A stretch of 64,000 bases of DNA from Planctomycetota bacterium (GCA_009908915.1 JAAAOJ010000045.1:1-64000); one strand, 5' to 3'. Counted from the first letter of the stretch, positions 37,239 to 46,617 are shown. Notes: a model not told the origin generated them from the sequence alone. Translations and numbers: made by a program.

Positions 37239-39266
37239 ATGCCCAAGACGCCACGCATCAAGCCGTTGTCGCTCAAGGATCCCCTCAGCCAGCGAGGCCT
37301 GTCGCAGAGCCTGGAAACCGAATGGCTGCGGAGCAATCGACTCGGCGCCTATTCCGCCGGAACCATTCTCGGCTGCAACACGCGACGCTATCACGGCCTG
37401 CTCGTCGCGGCGACCAACCCGCCCGTCGGCCGCGTGTTGGCCCTCTCGACGCTCATGGAGCAACTCGTCGTCGATGGCAAGATCATCGACTTGGCCACGA
37501 ACGAATTCGCCGACACGTTCAGTCCCAACGGCGCGGAACTGCTCGCCGAGTTCCGGGACGACCACGCCGCCACGTTTGTCTGGCAGGTCGGCGAGACCAC
37601 GGTCACGCGTGAGGTGCTGCTGGCCGCTGACGCGAACGCCGTCGCCGTTCGCTACCACATCGACGGGCCGGCCGAGAAGCTGCTGATTCGACCGTTCACG
37701 GCCCTGCGGGATTTTCACGCACTTCGCCGCAACGACGGCCGCGAGTGGACCGTCGACACCACCGACGCCGGCGTCAGCGTTTGCGACCCCAAAGCCGGCA
37801 TTGCCCCACTGCACCTGACATGCAAACACACCGATTTCGACGGTGATCCCCAGTGGTGGTATCGCCTGCTTTACCGGGTCGACCGCGACCGCGGCCAGGA
37901 TGCTTTCGAGGACCTCTACTCACCCGGCCTGTTCACGTGGACACCCAACGGCAAGAACCGCTGCAAGCTCGTCGCCTCTCTCGGCGAGCCCGTGGGTGTT
38001 GGCATGAAGTCCACCATCAAGGCCCGCCGCGACACACAGAAAGCCTTCTTGGCCGGCACGGCCACCGACGATCGCCTGGTCGCGAGACTCGCCGCCTCGG
38101 CGGCTGCCTATGTCGCAAACCGCCAGACCGAACAGCACGCCGGCGGCCTGAGCATCCTGGCCGGATTTCCATGGTTCGCCGACTGGGGTCGCGATGCCTT
38201 CATCGCTCTGCCCGGCCTGCTGCTGGAGACCGGCCAACTCGAACTCGCCCGCGGCGTTTTTTGCACCTATGCCGAAGCGATCCACGACGGCCTCGTGCCA
38301 AACCGCTTCGACGACTACGGTGGCGAGCCGCACTACAACACCGTCGATGCGTCGCTCTGGTTCATTATGGCCGCCGAGCGGTACATGCAGTGCGTTGCCG
38401 ACGACGTCGAGGCGAGCGGCTTCTGGACGCAGACGCTTCGTCCGGCCTGCGAGACGATTCTCCGCCACTACCGCGACGGCACTCGGTTCGGTATTCACGC
38501 CGCCGACGACGGCCTGCTGCTCGCCGGCGGACCGGAGACCCAACTGACCTGGATGGACGCGAAACTCGGCGAGGAGGTCATCACCGCCCGCTACGGCAAG
38601 CCCGTCGAGATCAACGCGATGTGGCACAGTGCGCACTGCATACTCGCCGAGAGGTGCCGCGGCGACGACCCGGATGCCGCCAGCACCTACGCGCGACACG
38701 CGGCCGGCATTGCCTCGGCGTTTATCGAGGCCTTCTGGAACCCCGAGTTCCGCTGGCTCAACGACGTCATCACGCCGGCCGGACCGGACGCATCGTTGCG
38801 CCCCAACCAGGTCCTGGCCGTGTCGCTGCCGCACAGCCCACTGAGCACCGAACAGCAACGTGCCATCCTCAACGTCATCGAAGAGAAGCTCCTGACACCG
38901 GTCGGCCTGCGGACGCTCTCGCCCGACGACAGCCGCTATCGCCGGCGATACGGCGGCTGCTGGGAATCGCGTGAGCGCGCCTACCACCAGGGCACGGTCT
39001 GGGCGTGGCTGATCGGGCCGTTCATCGAGGCCTACCTGAAGGTGGAAGCCGCCGCCGGCAATGCACACGCGCCGACCCAGGCGCGCCGATGGCTGAGCGG
39101 TTTTGCGGACCATCTCGAACACGCCGGCCTCGGGCACGTCAGCGAGATATTCGACGGCGACTGGCCGCATCACCCGCGAGGCTGCTTTGCCCAGGCGTGG
39201 AGCGTCGCGGAGGTCCTTCGCGCCTGCCGACTCGTCGACCGGGCCGAAGCGGAGGCAGGCAAGTGA
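37239..39266 (+). CDS. Glycogen debranching enzyme (amylo-alpha-1,6-glucosidase)
   Basis: 675 aa. The N-terminal domain shows the family entry sequence NRLGAYSAGTILGCNTRRYHG; the (alpha/alpha)6 catalytic barrel holds GFPWFADWGRDAFIALPGL, DYGGEPHYNTVDASLWFI and YHQGTVWAWLIGPF. It removes alpha-1,6 branches from glycogen. The start at 37239 has GGGAGA about 6 nt upstream; an upstream in-frame ATG (37197) is less likely. Its stop overlaps the next gene by GTGA. With the GT and GH57 genes it forms a glycogen turnover cluster. Confidence 0.93.
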   Translation: MPKTPRIKPLSLKDPLSQRGLSQSLETEWLRSNRLGAYSAGTILGCNTRRYHGLLVAATNPPVGRVLALSTLMEQLVVDGKIIDLATNEFADTFSPNGAELLAEFRDDHAATFVWQVGETTVTREVLLAADANAVAVRYHIDGPAEKLLIRPFTALRDFHALRRNDGREWTVDTTDAGVSVCDPKAGIAPLHLTCKHTDFDGDPQWWYRLLYRVDRDRGQDAFEDLYSPGLFTWTPNGKNRCKLVASLGEPVGVGMKSTIKARRDTQKAFLAGTATDDRLVARLAASAAAYVANRQTEQHAGGLSILAGFPWFADWGRDAFIALPGLLLETGQLELARGVFCTYAEAIHDGLVPNRFDDYGGEPHYNTVDASLWFIMAAERYMQCVADDVEASGFWTQTLRPACETILRHYRDGTRFGIHAADDGLLLAGGPETQLTWMDAKLGEEVITARYGKPVEINAMWHSAHCILAERCRGDDPDAASTYARHAAGIASAFIEAFWNPEFRWLNDVITPAGPDASLRPNQVLAVSLPHSPLSTEQQRAILNVIEEKLLTPVGLRTLSPDDSRYRRRYGGCWESRERAYHQGTVWAWLIGPFIEAYLKVEAAAGNAHAPTQARRWLSGFADHLEHAGLGHVSEIFDGDWPHHPRGCFAQAWSVAEVLRACRLVDRAEAEAGK

Positions 39267-40267
39267 GACTCCGCACATCCTCAGAGGCCAGCACACCCAC
39301 CTGTTCGGCACGGCACCTGCTGCAGCGCGTCAGGCGATCCCGGTTGCGGCTGCTGGAGTACCCGCGCCGCCACCTCTTGACCTGGTGCAGCCGGACATGG
39401 CACCTGCGCCGGCTCGCCGCGTACCGGACCGCCGCCGCGCCGTCATGGGCACTGACACTGCCCGCTCTCGTGCTGTTGCTGCTGACATCCATCGCCCACG
39501 CTGAGGCGCAGCTTCTCCCCGGCGCGACCGATTCGCGCATCGCGCCCTACGCAACGGGCGTCCTGAGCATTGAGAACCTCACCGACACCGAGTGTGTCGC
39601 CGTACGCATGCGGTGGCGTGGCGGCGGCCCGACCATGCTCCTGCCGGCGGCCGTCCTGCCCGGCAAACGCGCGGACGTCGCCGTCATCCTCCCGCCGATC
39701 GCCGCCTCCCAGACCTACGACATCGAGCTGCTCGGCCGCGAAGGCGTGACCCTCGGCCGGACCGTCGCGGAGATCGCCTGGCCGCCGGCGGTCGTGACGC
39801 GCGACGCGTTCATCGACCCCATCGCCTACGACCCGTTCAAGGACGACTACCCGGCCTGGCCAGCAGGCACCAAGCAACGTGCGTTCCTGGTCGCGGCTGT
39901 CGTGACGGTACTGCTCGCCGGGGCGCCCCTGATCCGCCACCCGCAATTGCGAGTCGCGGGCGTGCTGCTGGTCGTGGTCGGCGGATGTGCCGCGTTGCTG
40001 TGGCGGGAGCAGCCGGTCGTTGAAGAGGATTTCACGAACGGCCTGGCGGTTTTCCGTACGCGCCGGACCGCCGAGATCCGCCTGGCCCCACCGCCGACGG
40101 GACTGCTCACCCCGGTCTACCGTTCGCAAGGCCAGATGCGGCGGGACAGTCTCACCCTTCATCCCGGTCGCGGCGGCGCGCTGACGCTCCAGCCCGCCGA
40201 CATGCGACTCTTCTACTGGCGCGACGATCCCGACGGCTCGTCATCGTCATCATCCTCGCGGCCGTAA
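39263..40267 (+). CDS. Membrane protein coupled to the debranching enzyme, unknown function
   Basis: 334 aa from a GTG that overlaps the debranching enzyme stop. The N-terminus is arginine-rich (about residues 1-60, without acidic residues), then one helix (ALTLPALVLLLLTSIAHA), a periplasmic beta-rich segment, two helices (about 205-250, LVAAVVTVLLAGAPL and GVLLVVVGGCAALLW) and a soluble tail with a run of serines at the very end. No known domain recognised. Overlap with the preceding gene suggests shared expression. The 3' end overlaps the convergent 40213-40638 gene by 55 bp. Confidence 0.65.
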   Translation: MRLRTSSEASTPTCSARHLLQRVRRSRLRLLEYPRRHLLTWCSRTWHLRRLAAYRTAAAPSWALTLPALVLLLLTSIAHAEAQLLPGATDSRIAPYATGVLSIENLTDTECVAVRMRWRGGGPTMLLPAAVLPGKRADVAVILPPIAASQTYDIELLGREGVTLGRTVAEIAWPPAVVTRDAFIDPIAYDPFKDDYPAWPAGTKQRAFLVAAVVTVLLAGAPLIRHPQLRVAGVLLVVVGGCAALLWREQPVVEEDFTNGLAVFRTRRTAEIRLAPPPTGLLTPVYRSQGQMRRDSLTLHPGRGGALTLQPADMRLFYWRDDPDGSSSSSSSRP

Positions 40268-40638
40268 AGATCGTCCTCCTCGTCGCGCCACGCGTCGTCA
40301 TCGTCTCGGATGTCGATGGCATCATCGGCCGGCGGCGCCCGCATGCGTTTACCCGCCTCCGACCACGCATCGACGTAGTGGCTCTGCGGGAGCGGCTTCT
40401 GCAGGCCCATCGACGAGCGGATCCAGCGAAGCACCACGCCCACCAGCGCAATCAGCGTCAGCCCCAGCATCGCCACCGATGCAATCGCGAGATTTCGCAT
40501 CAGCCGGATGGCTTCGGCATCGGCGATGTCTCCGGTCTGCATCGTCATGCCAAACATCCAGGCCAGCACCAGCGCCATGGCCGCGAGACAGACGCTCAAC
40601 AACGCGTAGCGCAGATGGGTGTGGCCTCTTACCTCCAT
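40213..40638 (-). CDS. Two-helix membrane protein with acidic tail
   Basis: 141 aa. Two transmembrane helices (about 10-32 and 48-70: [19 protein letters not shown] and [19 protein letters not shown]) are followed by a cytoplasmic tail that becomes extremely acidic ([15 protein letters not shown], then EDDDDDEP). The start overlaps the end of the DnaJ-like gene by 10 bp, so the two are one operon. The role is unknown; a chaperone-linked membrane partner is possible from context only. Confidence 0.65.
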   Translation of the reverse strand: MEVRGHTHLRYALLSVCLAAMALVLAWMFGMTMQTGDIADAEAIRLMRNLAIASVAMLGLTLIALVGVVLRWIRSSMGLQKPLPQSHYVDAWSEAGKRMRAPPADDAIDIRDDDDAWRDEEDDLYGREDDDDDEPSGSSRQ

Positions 40639-41621
40639 GGCGCGCCCGCTCGTGGGTCGTCTTCCGTCGTAGCGGCAAACTGTTGCATCAGCTCCTTGCC
40701 CTTCTCCGAGAGTTCCGTCGGCGGGACGATTTTCACCACAACGTACTGATCGCCTCGCGGCTCGGCCTTGTCGGCAGCCCGCACACCCTTCTCACGGAGG
40801 CGCAGCTTCCGGCCGCTCGGCGTGCCGGCGGGAATCGTCACCGTCGTCATGCCATCGATGGTCGGCACGTCGATCTTGCCGCCCAGCGTTGCCTCGGCCA
40901 CGCTGATCGGCACGTCGACGTACAGGTCATTGCCCTCGCGCCGGTAGTACGGGTGAGGCCGAATCTTGCAGACGATGTACAGGTCGCCCGCCCCGCCGGG
41001 GCCTTGCCCGCCTTTGCCGCGCACCCGAATCCGCTGGTCGTCCTTGACGCCCGGCGGAATCTTGACGGTGATGGTCTGGCTGCCGTCGCCGCCGGTAATC
41101 TGCAGCGACGCCTGCGTGCCATAGAGGGCCTGCATGAAATCGAGTTGCAGCGTGTGTTCGAGATCCTGGCCCTTTGGTGCCGGGCCGCCGCGACCGGGGC
41201 CACCACGCCGCCCGCCGCGACGGGCACGTCCGCCGAGGGCTTCCATGATCTCGTCGAGGCTCATGCCCATGAAGCCGTGACCGCCGCCACCGCCAAAGAT
41301 ATCGCCGATGTCGCGGAAGTCCACGCGCACGCCGCCCGGTCCGCCCGCCGCTTGCGGCCCGCCGGGGCCGCCCGGCCCCGCCCCCGGCCCCCCACGCTCG
41401 AAAGCGTCGGGACCGAACTGGTCGTACGTCTTGCGCTTCTCCGGATCGGAGAGCACTTCGTACGCCTTCGTCGCCTCGCGGAACTTCTCGCCCGCGTCAG
41501 CGGCCTTGTTTACGTCCGGGTGATACTTCCGCGCAAGCTTGCGGTAGGCACTCTTGATGTCGGCCTCGCTGGCGTTGCGCTTTACGCCAAGGATGTCGTA
41601 GTAGTCTCGCTGTTTTGCCAT
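40629..41621 (-). CDS. DnaJ-type chaperone (class B, CbpA-like)
   Basis: 330 aa. J-domain at residues 4-70 with the HPD motif (YHPDVNK), then a glycine-rich linker (about 75-150) and two C-terminal substrate-binding beta domains ([38 protein letters not shown]). The cysteine-rich zinc finger of true DnaJ is absent, so this is a CbpA-type co-chaperone that stimulates DnaK ATPase. The start at 41621 ([13 protein letters not shown]) matches the family; upstream in-frame residues do not. Confidence 0.93.
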   Translation of the reverse strand: MAKQRDYYDILGVKRNASEADIKSAYRKLARKYHPDVNKAADAGEKFREATKAYEVLSDPEKRKTYDQFGPDAFERGGPGAGPGGPGGPQAAGGPGGVRVDFRDIGDIFGGGGGHGFMGMSLDEIMEALGGRARRGGRRGGPGRGGPAPKGQDLEHTLQLDFMQALYGTQASLQITGGDGSQTITVKIPPGVKDDQRIRVRGKGGQGPGGAGDLYIVCKIRPHPYYRREGNDLYVDVPISVAEATLGGKIDVPTIDGMTTVTIPAGTPSGRKLRLREKGVRAADKAEPRGDQYVVVKIVPPTELSEKGKELMQQFAATTEDDPRAGAPWR

Positions 41622-41892
41622 GGGCTGTATTCTAGCGGATGCACCGGCCAGAAGAAATGTCCCCTGCCGGGCTGGCACGAGAAACGTGCAGCGTCAAGAC
41701 TCACGGCCGGGTGCCATGCCTTCTCTGCGGGCATGCGTATTCCGTTTGCCCGCCGGGCACCTGAGCAGAACGCGCGGCTCCTCAATGTCCCCGAGCCATC
41801 CTCGAATGTTCCTGTGGGATTCTTCAGCTTCGCGGCTCAAAGACTCGTCTCTGCGTTCGAAATGGCAACCGACACGATCGCTGGTCGGCGTA
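41622..41892. other. Intergenic region with a dispersed GC-rich motif
   Basis: 271 bp between two minus-strand genes. CCGGGTGCCATGCC at 41707-41720 resembles motifs at 52419-52432 and 53892-53905, all intergenic. No gene is seen. Confidence 0.35.
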
Positions 41893-42810
41893 CTACGCCT
41901 CGTCGGTATCAATCACCGCCAGTCGCTTGTGGACGTACGTGCTGCCGACGTTCATCGCGCGGATGGGACCGATCTGCTCGTCGCGCGGCCAGTGCGAGTG
42001 GCCGCAGACAACCCAGCGCACCGCGGAACAGGCTTCGAGGACCTCGCCGATCCGGGGCGAACCCATGTACGCCATTGCAAAACGGAAGCGGTTCGGCAAG
42101 GGGTGGTCCCGGCGCTTCGGCGGCAGGAGCTGCTCGAACGGCACATGGTGAACGAAGGCTGCAATGCGTGTGCACCGGCGGGCCAGCTCGTCGAGTTGTG
42201 CTTCCAGGGAGGCCAGCAGCCCGTGGAGAAATGTGCGGTCCTCCATCCCCAGCCGCACGCGCCAGCCGTCCATCCAGCGTGCGCCGATGTCCATGTGTCG
42301 TTCGGTCAGCACGTCGGCGTGTGCAGTCAGCATGTCCTCATAGCCGCCGTAGTACTCGGCTGCCCCGGGGGCGATTCTCCGCTCGTAGAACGGCAGCGGT
42401 ATGCCCAGCGACGCGTCGCGAAAGCTGTAGTCGTACCAGCCGATGGAACCGGCCAGCCCCACGCCATCGCAGACGGACGGGCTGTGATCGAGCAACGTGA
42501 AGTCCCGCGACTCGGCGAGCCGCGGCAACTCGTCGCGGTATCGCTGCAGCGAGGCATCCGGGGCGGTCGCCTGCGCCGGCAGCCAGAGATCGTGATTGCC
42601 CGGGACGAGGAACTTTCGGCCGGGGAAGGCGGCAAAACGTTCGAGGCACGCGAGCAGTTGCTCGTCGAGCGCGCCGGCGATATCGCCCGCGAGGACCAGC
42701 ACGTCCTCGGCCGACGGACCGGCGGCACGCAACTCCTGCTCAAGGCGGTCGTTCGGCGTGCGTGACCGTCGCACGTCGTCATGAAGATCAGCCGAGACGA
42801 AAATTCGCAT
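41893..42810 (-). CDS. Calcineurin-like metallophosphoesterase
   Basis: 305 aa. All metal-binding blocks are present: SADLHDD (motif I), LAGDIAG (II), VPGNHDLW (III), FVHHVPF (IV) and VCGHSHWPRDE (V). It hydrolyses a phosphoester of unknown identity; no signal peptide, so the substrate is cytoplasmic. The start at 42810 (MRIFVSADLH) is the canonical position right before motif I; an upstream in-frame start at 42846 would add 12 residues. Confidence 0.9.
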   Translation of the reverse strand: MRIFVSADLHDDVRRSRTPNDRLEQELRAAGPSAEDVLVLAGDIAGALDEQLLACLERFAAFPGRKFLVPGNHDLWLPAQATAPDASLQRYRDELPRLAESRDFTLLDHSPSVCDGVGLAGSIGWYDYSFRDASLGIPLPFYERRIAPGAAEYYGGYEDMLTAHADVLTERHMDIGARWMDGWRVRLGMEDRTFLHGLLASLEAQLDELARRCTRIAAFVHHVPFEQLLPPKRRDHPLPNRFRFAMAYMGSPRIGEVLEACSAVRWVVCGHSHWPRDEQIGPIRAMNVGSTYVHKRLAVIDTDEA

Positions 42811-42855
42811 GTGCGGAATTGTACGAGATTCGCCGACCCGAGGCACGCCGGCAAC

Positions 42856-43316
42856 TTACCGGTCTTCGGAATCCGTCGCCTCGTCGGGGCTCTGTTTGCC
42901 TTGGCGTTTCTCGGCCTTACGGATGTCGCGTTGCCAGCTGCGAACCCGCCGCCGGTAGAACAGCCGCGTCGAGACGTTGTTGTGGACATTTGCTTCGATG
43001 GACCGCGCGGTCTCGCGAATCCGTCGCGAGCCGGGGTCGGGCATGCATCAGATGAACTGGGACTTCCGCCGCTGCGTTCGATGAGGATCGCGGCGGGCAG
43101 GTGCCCGAAGGTCGCAAGGAAGGCAAGGCCCCCAGGCCGACGTGGACCTTGTGAAAGCCGGGCATCCGCGCGAAGGTGGTCGCGCGGCTTCCGGCAACGA
43201 TGGTCATCCAGATCACGCCGGCCATCCACGCCATGGTCACGGTTCGCAGGCTCTCGCCAAGCCGGTGGCGTCGCACGCTCAGGGCGGGCAGGACTTGGTA
43301 AGATTGTCGTCGCCAA
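42856..43316 (-). pseudogene. Frameshifted remnant of a small membrane protein gene
   Basis: Natural-looking protein sequence continues on the minus strand only if the frame is switched twice. TMAWMAGVIWMTIVAGSRATT... (a helix) in one frame is followed by GLAFLATFGHLPAAILIERS (second helix) in the next. Then RRIRETARSIEANVHNNVST... and RSWQRDIRKAEKRQ to a stop lie in the third. Together they would form a two-helix membrane protein of about 130 residues with a basic tail. The family is not recognised. Each segment alone is short, so this is a tentative call. Confidence 0.4.
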
Positions 43317-43549
43317 GGCAGCATCTGGAGGTTACGTCCAGTCGCGTGCGACGGCCATCGCCGCAACCGCTGCGCGCTGACCTTACTGGCCTGGCCTCGC
43401 ATCTCAACGGAAAAACTGGTTGTGCCACAGAAGATGCTGTTCGTGCTGCTCACCGGGCCGGATATTTCCCTTGTCGCCTGCGGGGATGGTCGTTACTATG
43501 GGCGATTCCCCTGCAAGCTGAATTCTGAAGACACACGGTGAGGTGAGTG

Positions 43550-43684
43550 ATGCATTACCCACGTCGAGTTTCAAAACGCAAACGAACCCGCAAGATCGGT
43601 TTCCGCGCACGCATGCGCACCAAGGCCGGCCGCAAGATCATCAACCGCCGTCGCCGCCGGGGACGCCAGGCCCAGGTCGTCTAG
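43550..43684 (+). CDS. rpmH: 50S ribosomal protein L34
   Basis: 44 aa, almost half Arg and Lys: MHYPRRVSKRKRTRKIGFRA followed by RMRTKAGRKIINRRRRRGRQ. The block GFRARMRTKAGRKIINRRR is the L34 signature. The N-terminus (MHYPRRV) differs from the usual MKRTYQP. A GAGGTGA lies just before the ATG. In most bacteria rpmH is followed by rnpA near the origin; here the next genes are unrelated and on the opposite strand. Confidence 0.92.
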   Translation: MHYPRRVSKRKRTRKIGFRARMRTKAGRKIINRRRRRGRQAQVV

Positions 43685-43741
43685 ATTTGCTGAGGAATCC
43701 GCCCCTGCTCGCCGGCGTTTCTTTATGCGCCGCTCGCCCGT

Positions 43742-43812
43742 TCAGTCCACGATTAGGTACTCCGCACTCATCTCGGCGGAAACGTCCATGCCCAGCAGTT
43801 TCAGCATGCGCC
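43742..43812 (-). repeat. Diverged duplicate of the 3' end of gpmI
   Basis: Read on the minus strand, this stretch encodes MLKLLGMDVSAEMSAEYLIVD and a stop. The true end of gpmI, 81 bp upstream, encodes MLKLLGIDVPAEMTADCLIAD and a stop. About 57 of 71 bases match. The offset (81 bp) is a multiple of three. It is therefore an old tandem duplication of the last about 22 codons plus stop, left outside the gene. Confidence 0.85.
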
Positions 43813-43822
43813 GATCATGCGG

Positions 43823-45484
43823 TCAGTCCGCGATCAGGCAGTCCGCGGTCATCTCGGCGGGAACATCGATGCCCAGCAGCTTCAGCATGGTCGGGGCGAT
43901 GTCGCTGAGCTTGCCGTGCTCGCGGAGTTTGAAGCGATCCTTCGCGTCCCGGGCCACCAGAACGAAATGCACGGGATTCAGCGTATGGCTGGTCTGGACG
44001 TCGTCGGAGTCGCGCTTCGTCATTTCCTCAGCGTTGCCGTGGTCGGCCGTGACGAGCACCACGCCATCGCGGGCCAGCACCGCATCGACGACCTTGCCAA
44101 GACAGTCGTCCACGGCTTCGATTGCTTTTAGCGCCGCATCGAAGACGCCCGTATGGCCGACCATGTCGCCGTTGGCGAAATTGAGCATGATCGCGTCGTA
44201 GGTGTCGCCGAGATCGTCGCTGCCGCCTGCACCGAAATCGCGCGACTCCAGGGCCGACGTCTCGCCGTCCGCCGCCGCCCTGCGGACAGCCTCGATGCCG
44301 TTCGTCACGGCTGTCGTGACGAGTTCCGTCACTTCGTAAGCGCTCATTTCGGGCTTCTGGTCCTCGGGGATACTGATCGATTCGACCTCGATGTTATCCT
44401 GGCCGGGGAACGGCGTGAGGCTCTTGCCGTTGAAGAAGCTCGTCACGTGACGGTACTTCTGGTACTCGGCGATGCGGAGCTGCCACTTGCCATGCTCGGC
44501 CAGCACCTCACCAAGAAGCTTGGCCATGTTCATCGGCGGCACGAGTTCGCAGTCCAGTTCGTTGTAATATCGCGTCAGGGCCAGAAAGACGATGTCCATT
44601 GTCGGCCCGCGGTCGAACTCAGTGAAGTCGTCCTCGACGAATGCCTTTGTCAACTGGATCGCCCGGTCTTGGCGATAGTTCGTGTGCAGGACCACGTCAC
44701 CGGCCTGGATCGTGCCGATCGGCTCGCCGTCGTCGCCGACGATGGCCGTGGGCATGATGAACTCGTCGGTCTCCACGAGGTCGTCACCGTCGGCCCTCTG
44801 CTTCTTCGAACGCTCGTAGGCCTGCTCGATGGCCTCTCGGGCGGAGGAAGCCTTGAGGCCCTCGCCGGCAGTCAGCAGGCGATAAGCCTTTTGGGTGCGG
44901 TCCCAGTTCTCGCCGCGATCCATCGCCCAGTAGCGGCCCTGGACGGTGGCAACCTTGCCGGCGCCGGCTTCGGCGCAGACGGCCTCGAGTTGGTCGAGAT
45001 AGGTCAGCGCGCTTTGTGGCGGTGTGTCGCGGCCGTCGCCGAAGAAGTGAATGTAGATTGTCTGGATGCCCGCCTTGGCGAGGTGCTTGATGAATGCGAA
45101 GAGGTGCTCCTGCGTGGCGTGGACGCCCTGATCCTGAACGAGGCCCATCAGGTGGAAGGCCTTGCCGGTCTCCTTGCAGCGGGCGACGGCGCTGTGGAGC
45201 TTGTCGTTCTCCCACATCTCGCCGGAGCGGATAAGCTTATCGACGCGGACGACCTCCTGCTCGACGATGCGGCCGGCACCCATGTTCAGATGGCCGACCT
45301 CGCTCGATCCCTGCGAGCCTTGGCGGACGCCGACGGCCTCGCCGGCTGCATCCAGCGTGCACCAGGGGTACTCGGCCAGCAGGTGGTCCATGTTGGGCGT
45401 ATTGGCGGCGGCGACGGCATTACCCGGATAGTCCGGGGCGATACCCCACCCATCGCGAATCAACAGAAGCACAGGCTTTCCCAT
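43823..45484 (-). CDS. gpmI: 2,3-bisphosphoglycerate-independent phosphoglycerate mutase
   Basis: Interconverts 3- and 2-phosphoglycerate using two Mn ions. 553 aa: the metal-site DGWG (D11) and the catalytic serine S61 in GSSEVGHLNMGAG; the inserted phosphotransferase domain has FFGDGRDTPP and YRQDRAIQL; the C-terminal metal residues lie in VTADHGNAEEM. The start at 45484 has GAGGA 5 nt upstream; a TTG four codons earlier is less likely. It ends in LGIDVPAEMT..., and that end is duplicated downstream (43742-43812). Confidence 0.95.
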   Translation of the reverse strand: MGKPVLLLIRDGWGIAPDYPGNAVAAANTPNMDHLLAEYPWCTLDAAGEAVGVRQGSQGSSEVGHLNMGAGRIVEQEVVRVDKLIRSGEMWENDKLHSAVARCKETGKAFHLMGLVQDQGVHATQEHLFAFIKHLAKAGIQTIYIHFFGDGRDTPPQSALTYLDQLEAVCAEAGAGKVATVQGRYWAMDRGENWDRTQKAYRLLTAGEGLKASSAREAIEQAYERSKKQRADGDDLVETDEFIMPTAIVGDDGEPIGTIQAGDVVLHTNYRQDRAIQLTKAFVEDDFTEFDRGPTMDIVFLALTRYYNELDCELVPPMNMAKLLGEVLAEHGKWQLRIAEYQKYRHVTSFFNGKSLTPFPGQDNIEVESISIPEDQKPEMSAYEVTELVTTAVTNGIEAVRRAAADGETSALESRDFGAGGSDDLGDTYDAIMLNFANGDMVGHTGVFDAALKAIEAVDDCLGKVVDAVLARDGVVLVTADHGNAEEMTKRDSDDVQTSHTLNPVHFVLVARDAKDRFKLREHGKLSDIAPTMLKLLGIDVPAEMTADCLIAD

Positions 45485-45679
45485 CGGTATCCTCAAATCA
45501 GGGGGTTGGTGTTTCGCAAGTCAGATCAGTCTAGCGATCCGAGTCGTTCAAATCCAGCCGTCAGGCGGAGATTGCCCATCCCGCCTCGCTGAATTCTGTT
45601 TTGACGCGGACGAAGGTTCGTCGTAACGTCATACACAATCGATAGGCTCCTGTCCGCAGTTGGCAAGTGGGAGAACGCA

Positions 45680-46555
45680 ATGAAGGTATCGTGTCCGCAG
45701 TGCCATCGTTCCCTGAAGGTCAGCCCGGAAGCCCTCGGCAAGCGTGGCAAGTGCCCGGTCTGCCAGGAGATGATCACCATTGAGGCGACCGGGTCCGCCC
45801 CCGCATCGGCCGGCGTCGCTGGGGGCGACCCGACGCGGCAACAACCGGGCCGCCCCGCCACGTCGGCCGCCCGTCAATGCGATTTCCGCGGCCAGCCCGT
45901 CGCGGATGGTCTGGAGCATTGTGCGTGCGGGCAGAAGCTCGTTGACGGCGATGCACCCGTCGCCACGACGCCGGCCGCCGGAGGCGTGGATCCCGACCTG
46001 CCCGCCTACGCCCAACCCGCCGCCGCGGCTGCCGCGTCTCGGTTGCAGGTGCAACCAACCGGCGTGAAGCTCATCCCGACCATCCTTGGCGGCTTGATCG
46101 GGGCCGGCCTGGCCGCAACATTGTGGGTCGTGGTCGCCGTCAGTACCGGCTACGAAATCGGCTGGCTTGCCATTCTCGTCGGCGCTGGCGCCGGCTGGGG
46201 CGCAGCCCTGCTGGCCAGGCGACGCAACGCAACCGTCGGCACGCTCGCAGCCGTTATCGGCGCTGCCGGCGTGGTCGCCGGCAGCTACGTGTCCTTCGAG
46301 ATCATCAAGGACCGGGAAATCAGCGCTGCGATGGTACAGATATCCGCCCAAGCGAAGCGCGACCCCGAATTCCTGAGATACAATACCGAGCAACAGGCGG
46401 AACACCTTACCTACATCGAAAACGCATTGCGGGGCATCACGTACGTTGACGCCCTGAAGGAGAGCCCCGGCGACGCGGCTTTCCTTGTGCTCTTCGGCCT
46501 GCTGGGCCTGTACTACGGCTACCGCGTCGGGGTAGGCTCCGGCTGGAAGCAGTAG
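45680..46555 (+). CDS. Zinc-ribbon membrane protein, unknown function
   Basis: 291 aa. The N-terminal CPQC...CPVC (residues 5-29) is a zinc ribbon of the MJ0042/planctomycete type, and a second, weaker set (CDFRGQPV...CACGQK) follows. A proline- and alanine-rich linker leads to three or four transmembrane helices (about 130-205: ILGGLIGAGLAATLWVVVA, IGWLAILVGAGAGWGAALL and LAAVIGAAGVVAGSYVS), and a last helix near 275 (AAFLVLFGLLGLYYGY). Such zinc-ribbon membrane proteins are common in Planctomycetota, but without assigned activity. The gene ends just before a bidirectional terminator. Confidence 0.75.
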   Translation: MKVSCPQCHRSLKVSPEALGKRGKCPVCQEMITIEATGSAPASAGVAGGDPTRQQPGRPATSAARQCDFRGQPVADGLEHCACGQKLVDGDAPVATTPAAGGVDPDLPAYAQPAAAAAASRLQVQPTGVKLIPTILGGLIGAGLAATLWVVVAVSTGYEIGWLAILVGAGAGWGAALLARRRNATVGTLAAVIGAAGVVAGSYVSFEIIKDREISAAMVQISAQAKRDPEFLRYNTEQQAEHLTYIENALRGITYVDALKESPGDAAFLVLFGLLGLYYGYRVGVGSGWKQ

Positions 46556-46585
46556 CGACGGTCTCGCACAAACGGGCACAAAAAC

Positions 46586-46614
46586 GGGCGAGGCTGCGGC
46601 GGGCAACCTCGCCC
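46586..46614. terminator. Bidirectional terminator between 45680-46555 and tRNA-Glu
   Basis: An 8-bp stem, GGGCGAGG (46586-46593) and CCTCGCCC (46607-46614). On the minus strand it is followed by GTTTTTG, an ideal terminator for the tRNA transcript. On the plus strand it follows the zinc-ribbon gene stop and is followed by TTCT. Confidence 0.75.
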
Positions 46615-46617
46615 TTC

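Noticed and set aside
42781..43380. 199-codon plus-strand gene overlapping the metallophosphoesterase start
   Set aside because: No domain, composition of a shadow, and the minus strand shows protein-like segments instead.
44153..45592. Long plus-strand frame antisense to gpmI
   Set aside because: Mirror of a clearly conserved gpmI; composition (Leu, Val, Asp, Arg rich) is a GC-rich shadow.
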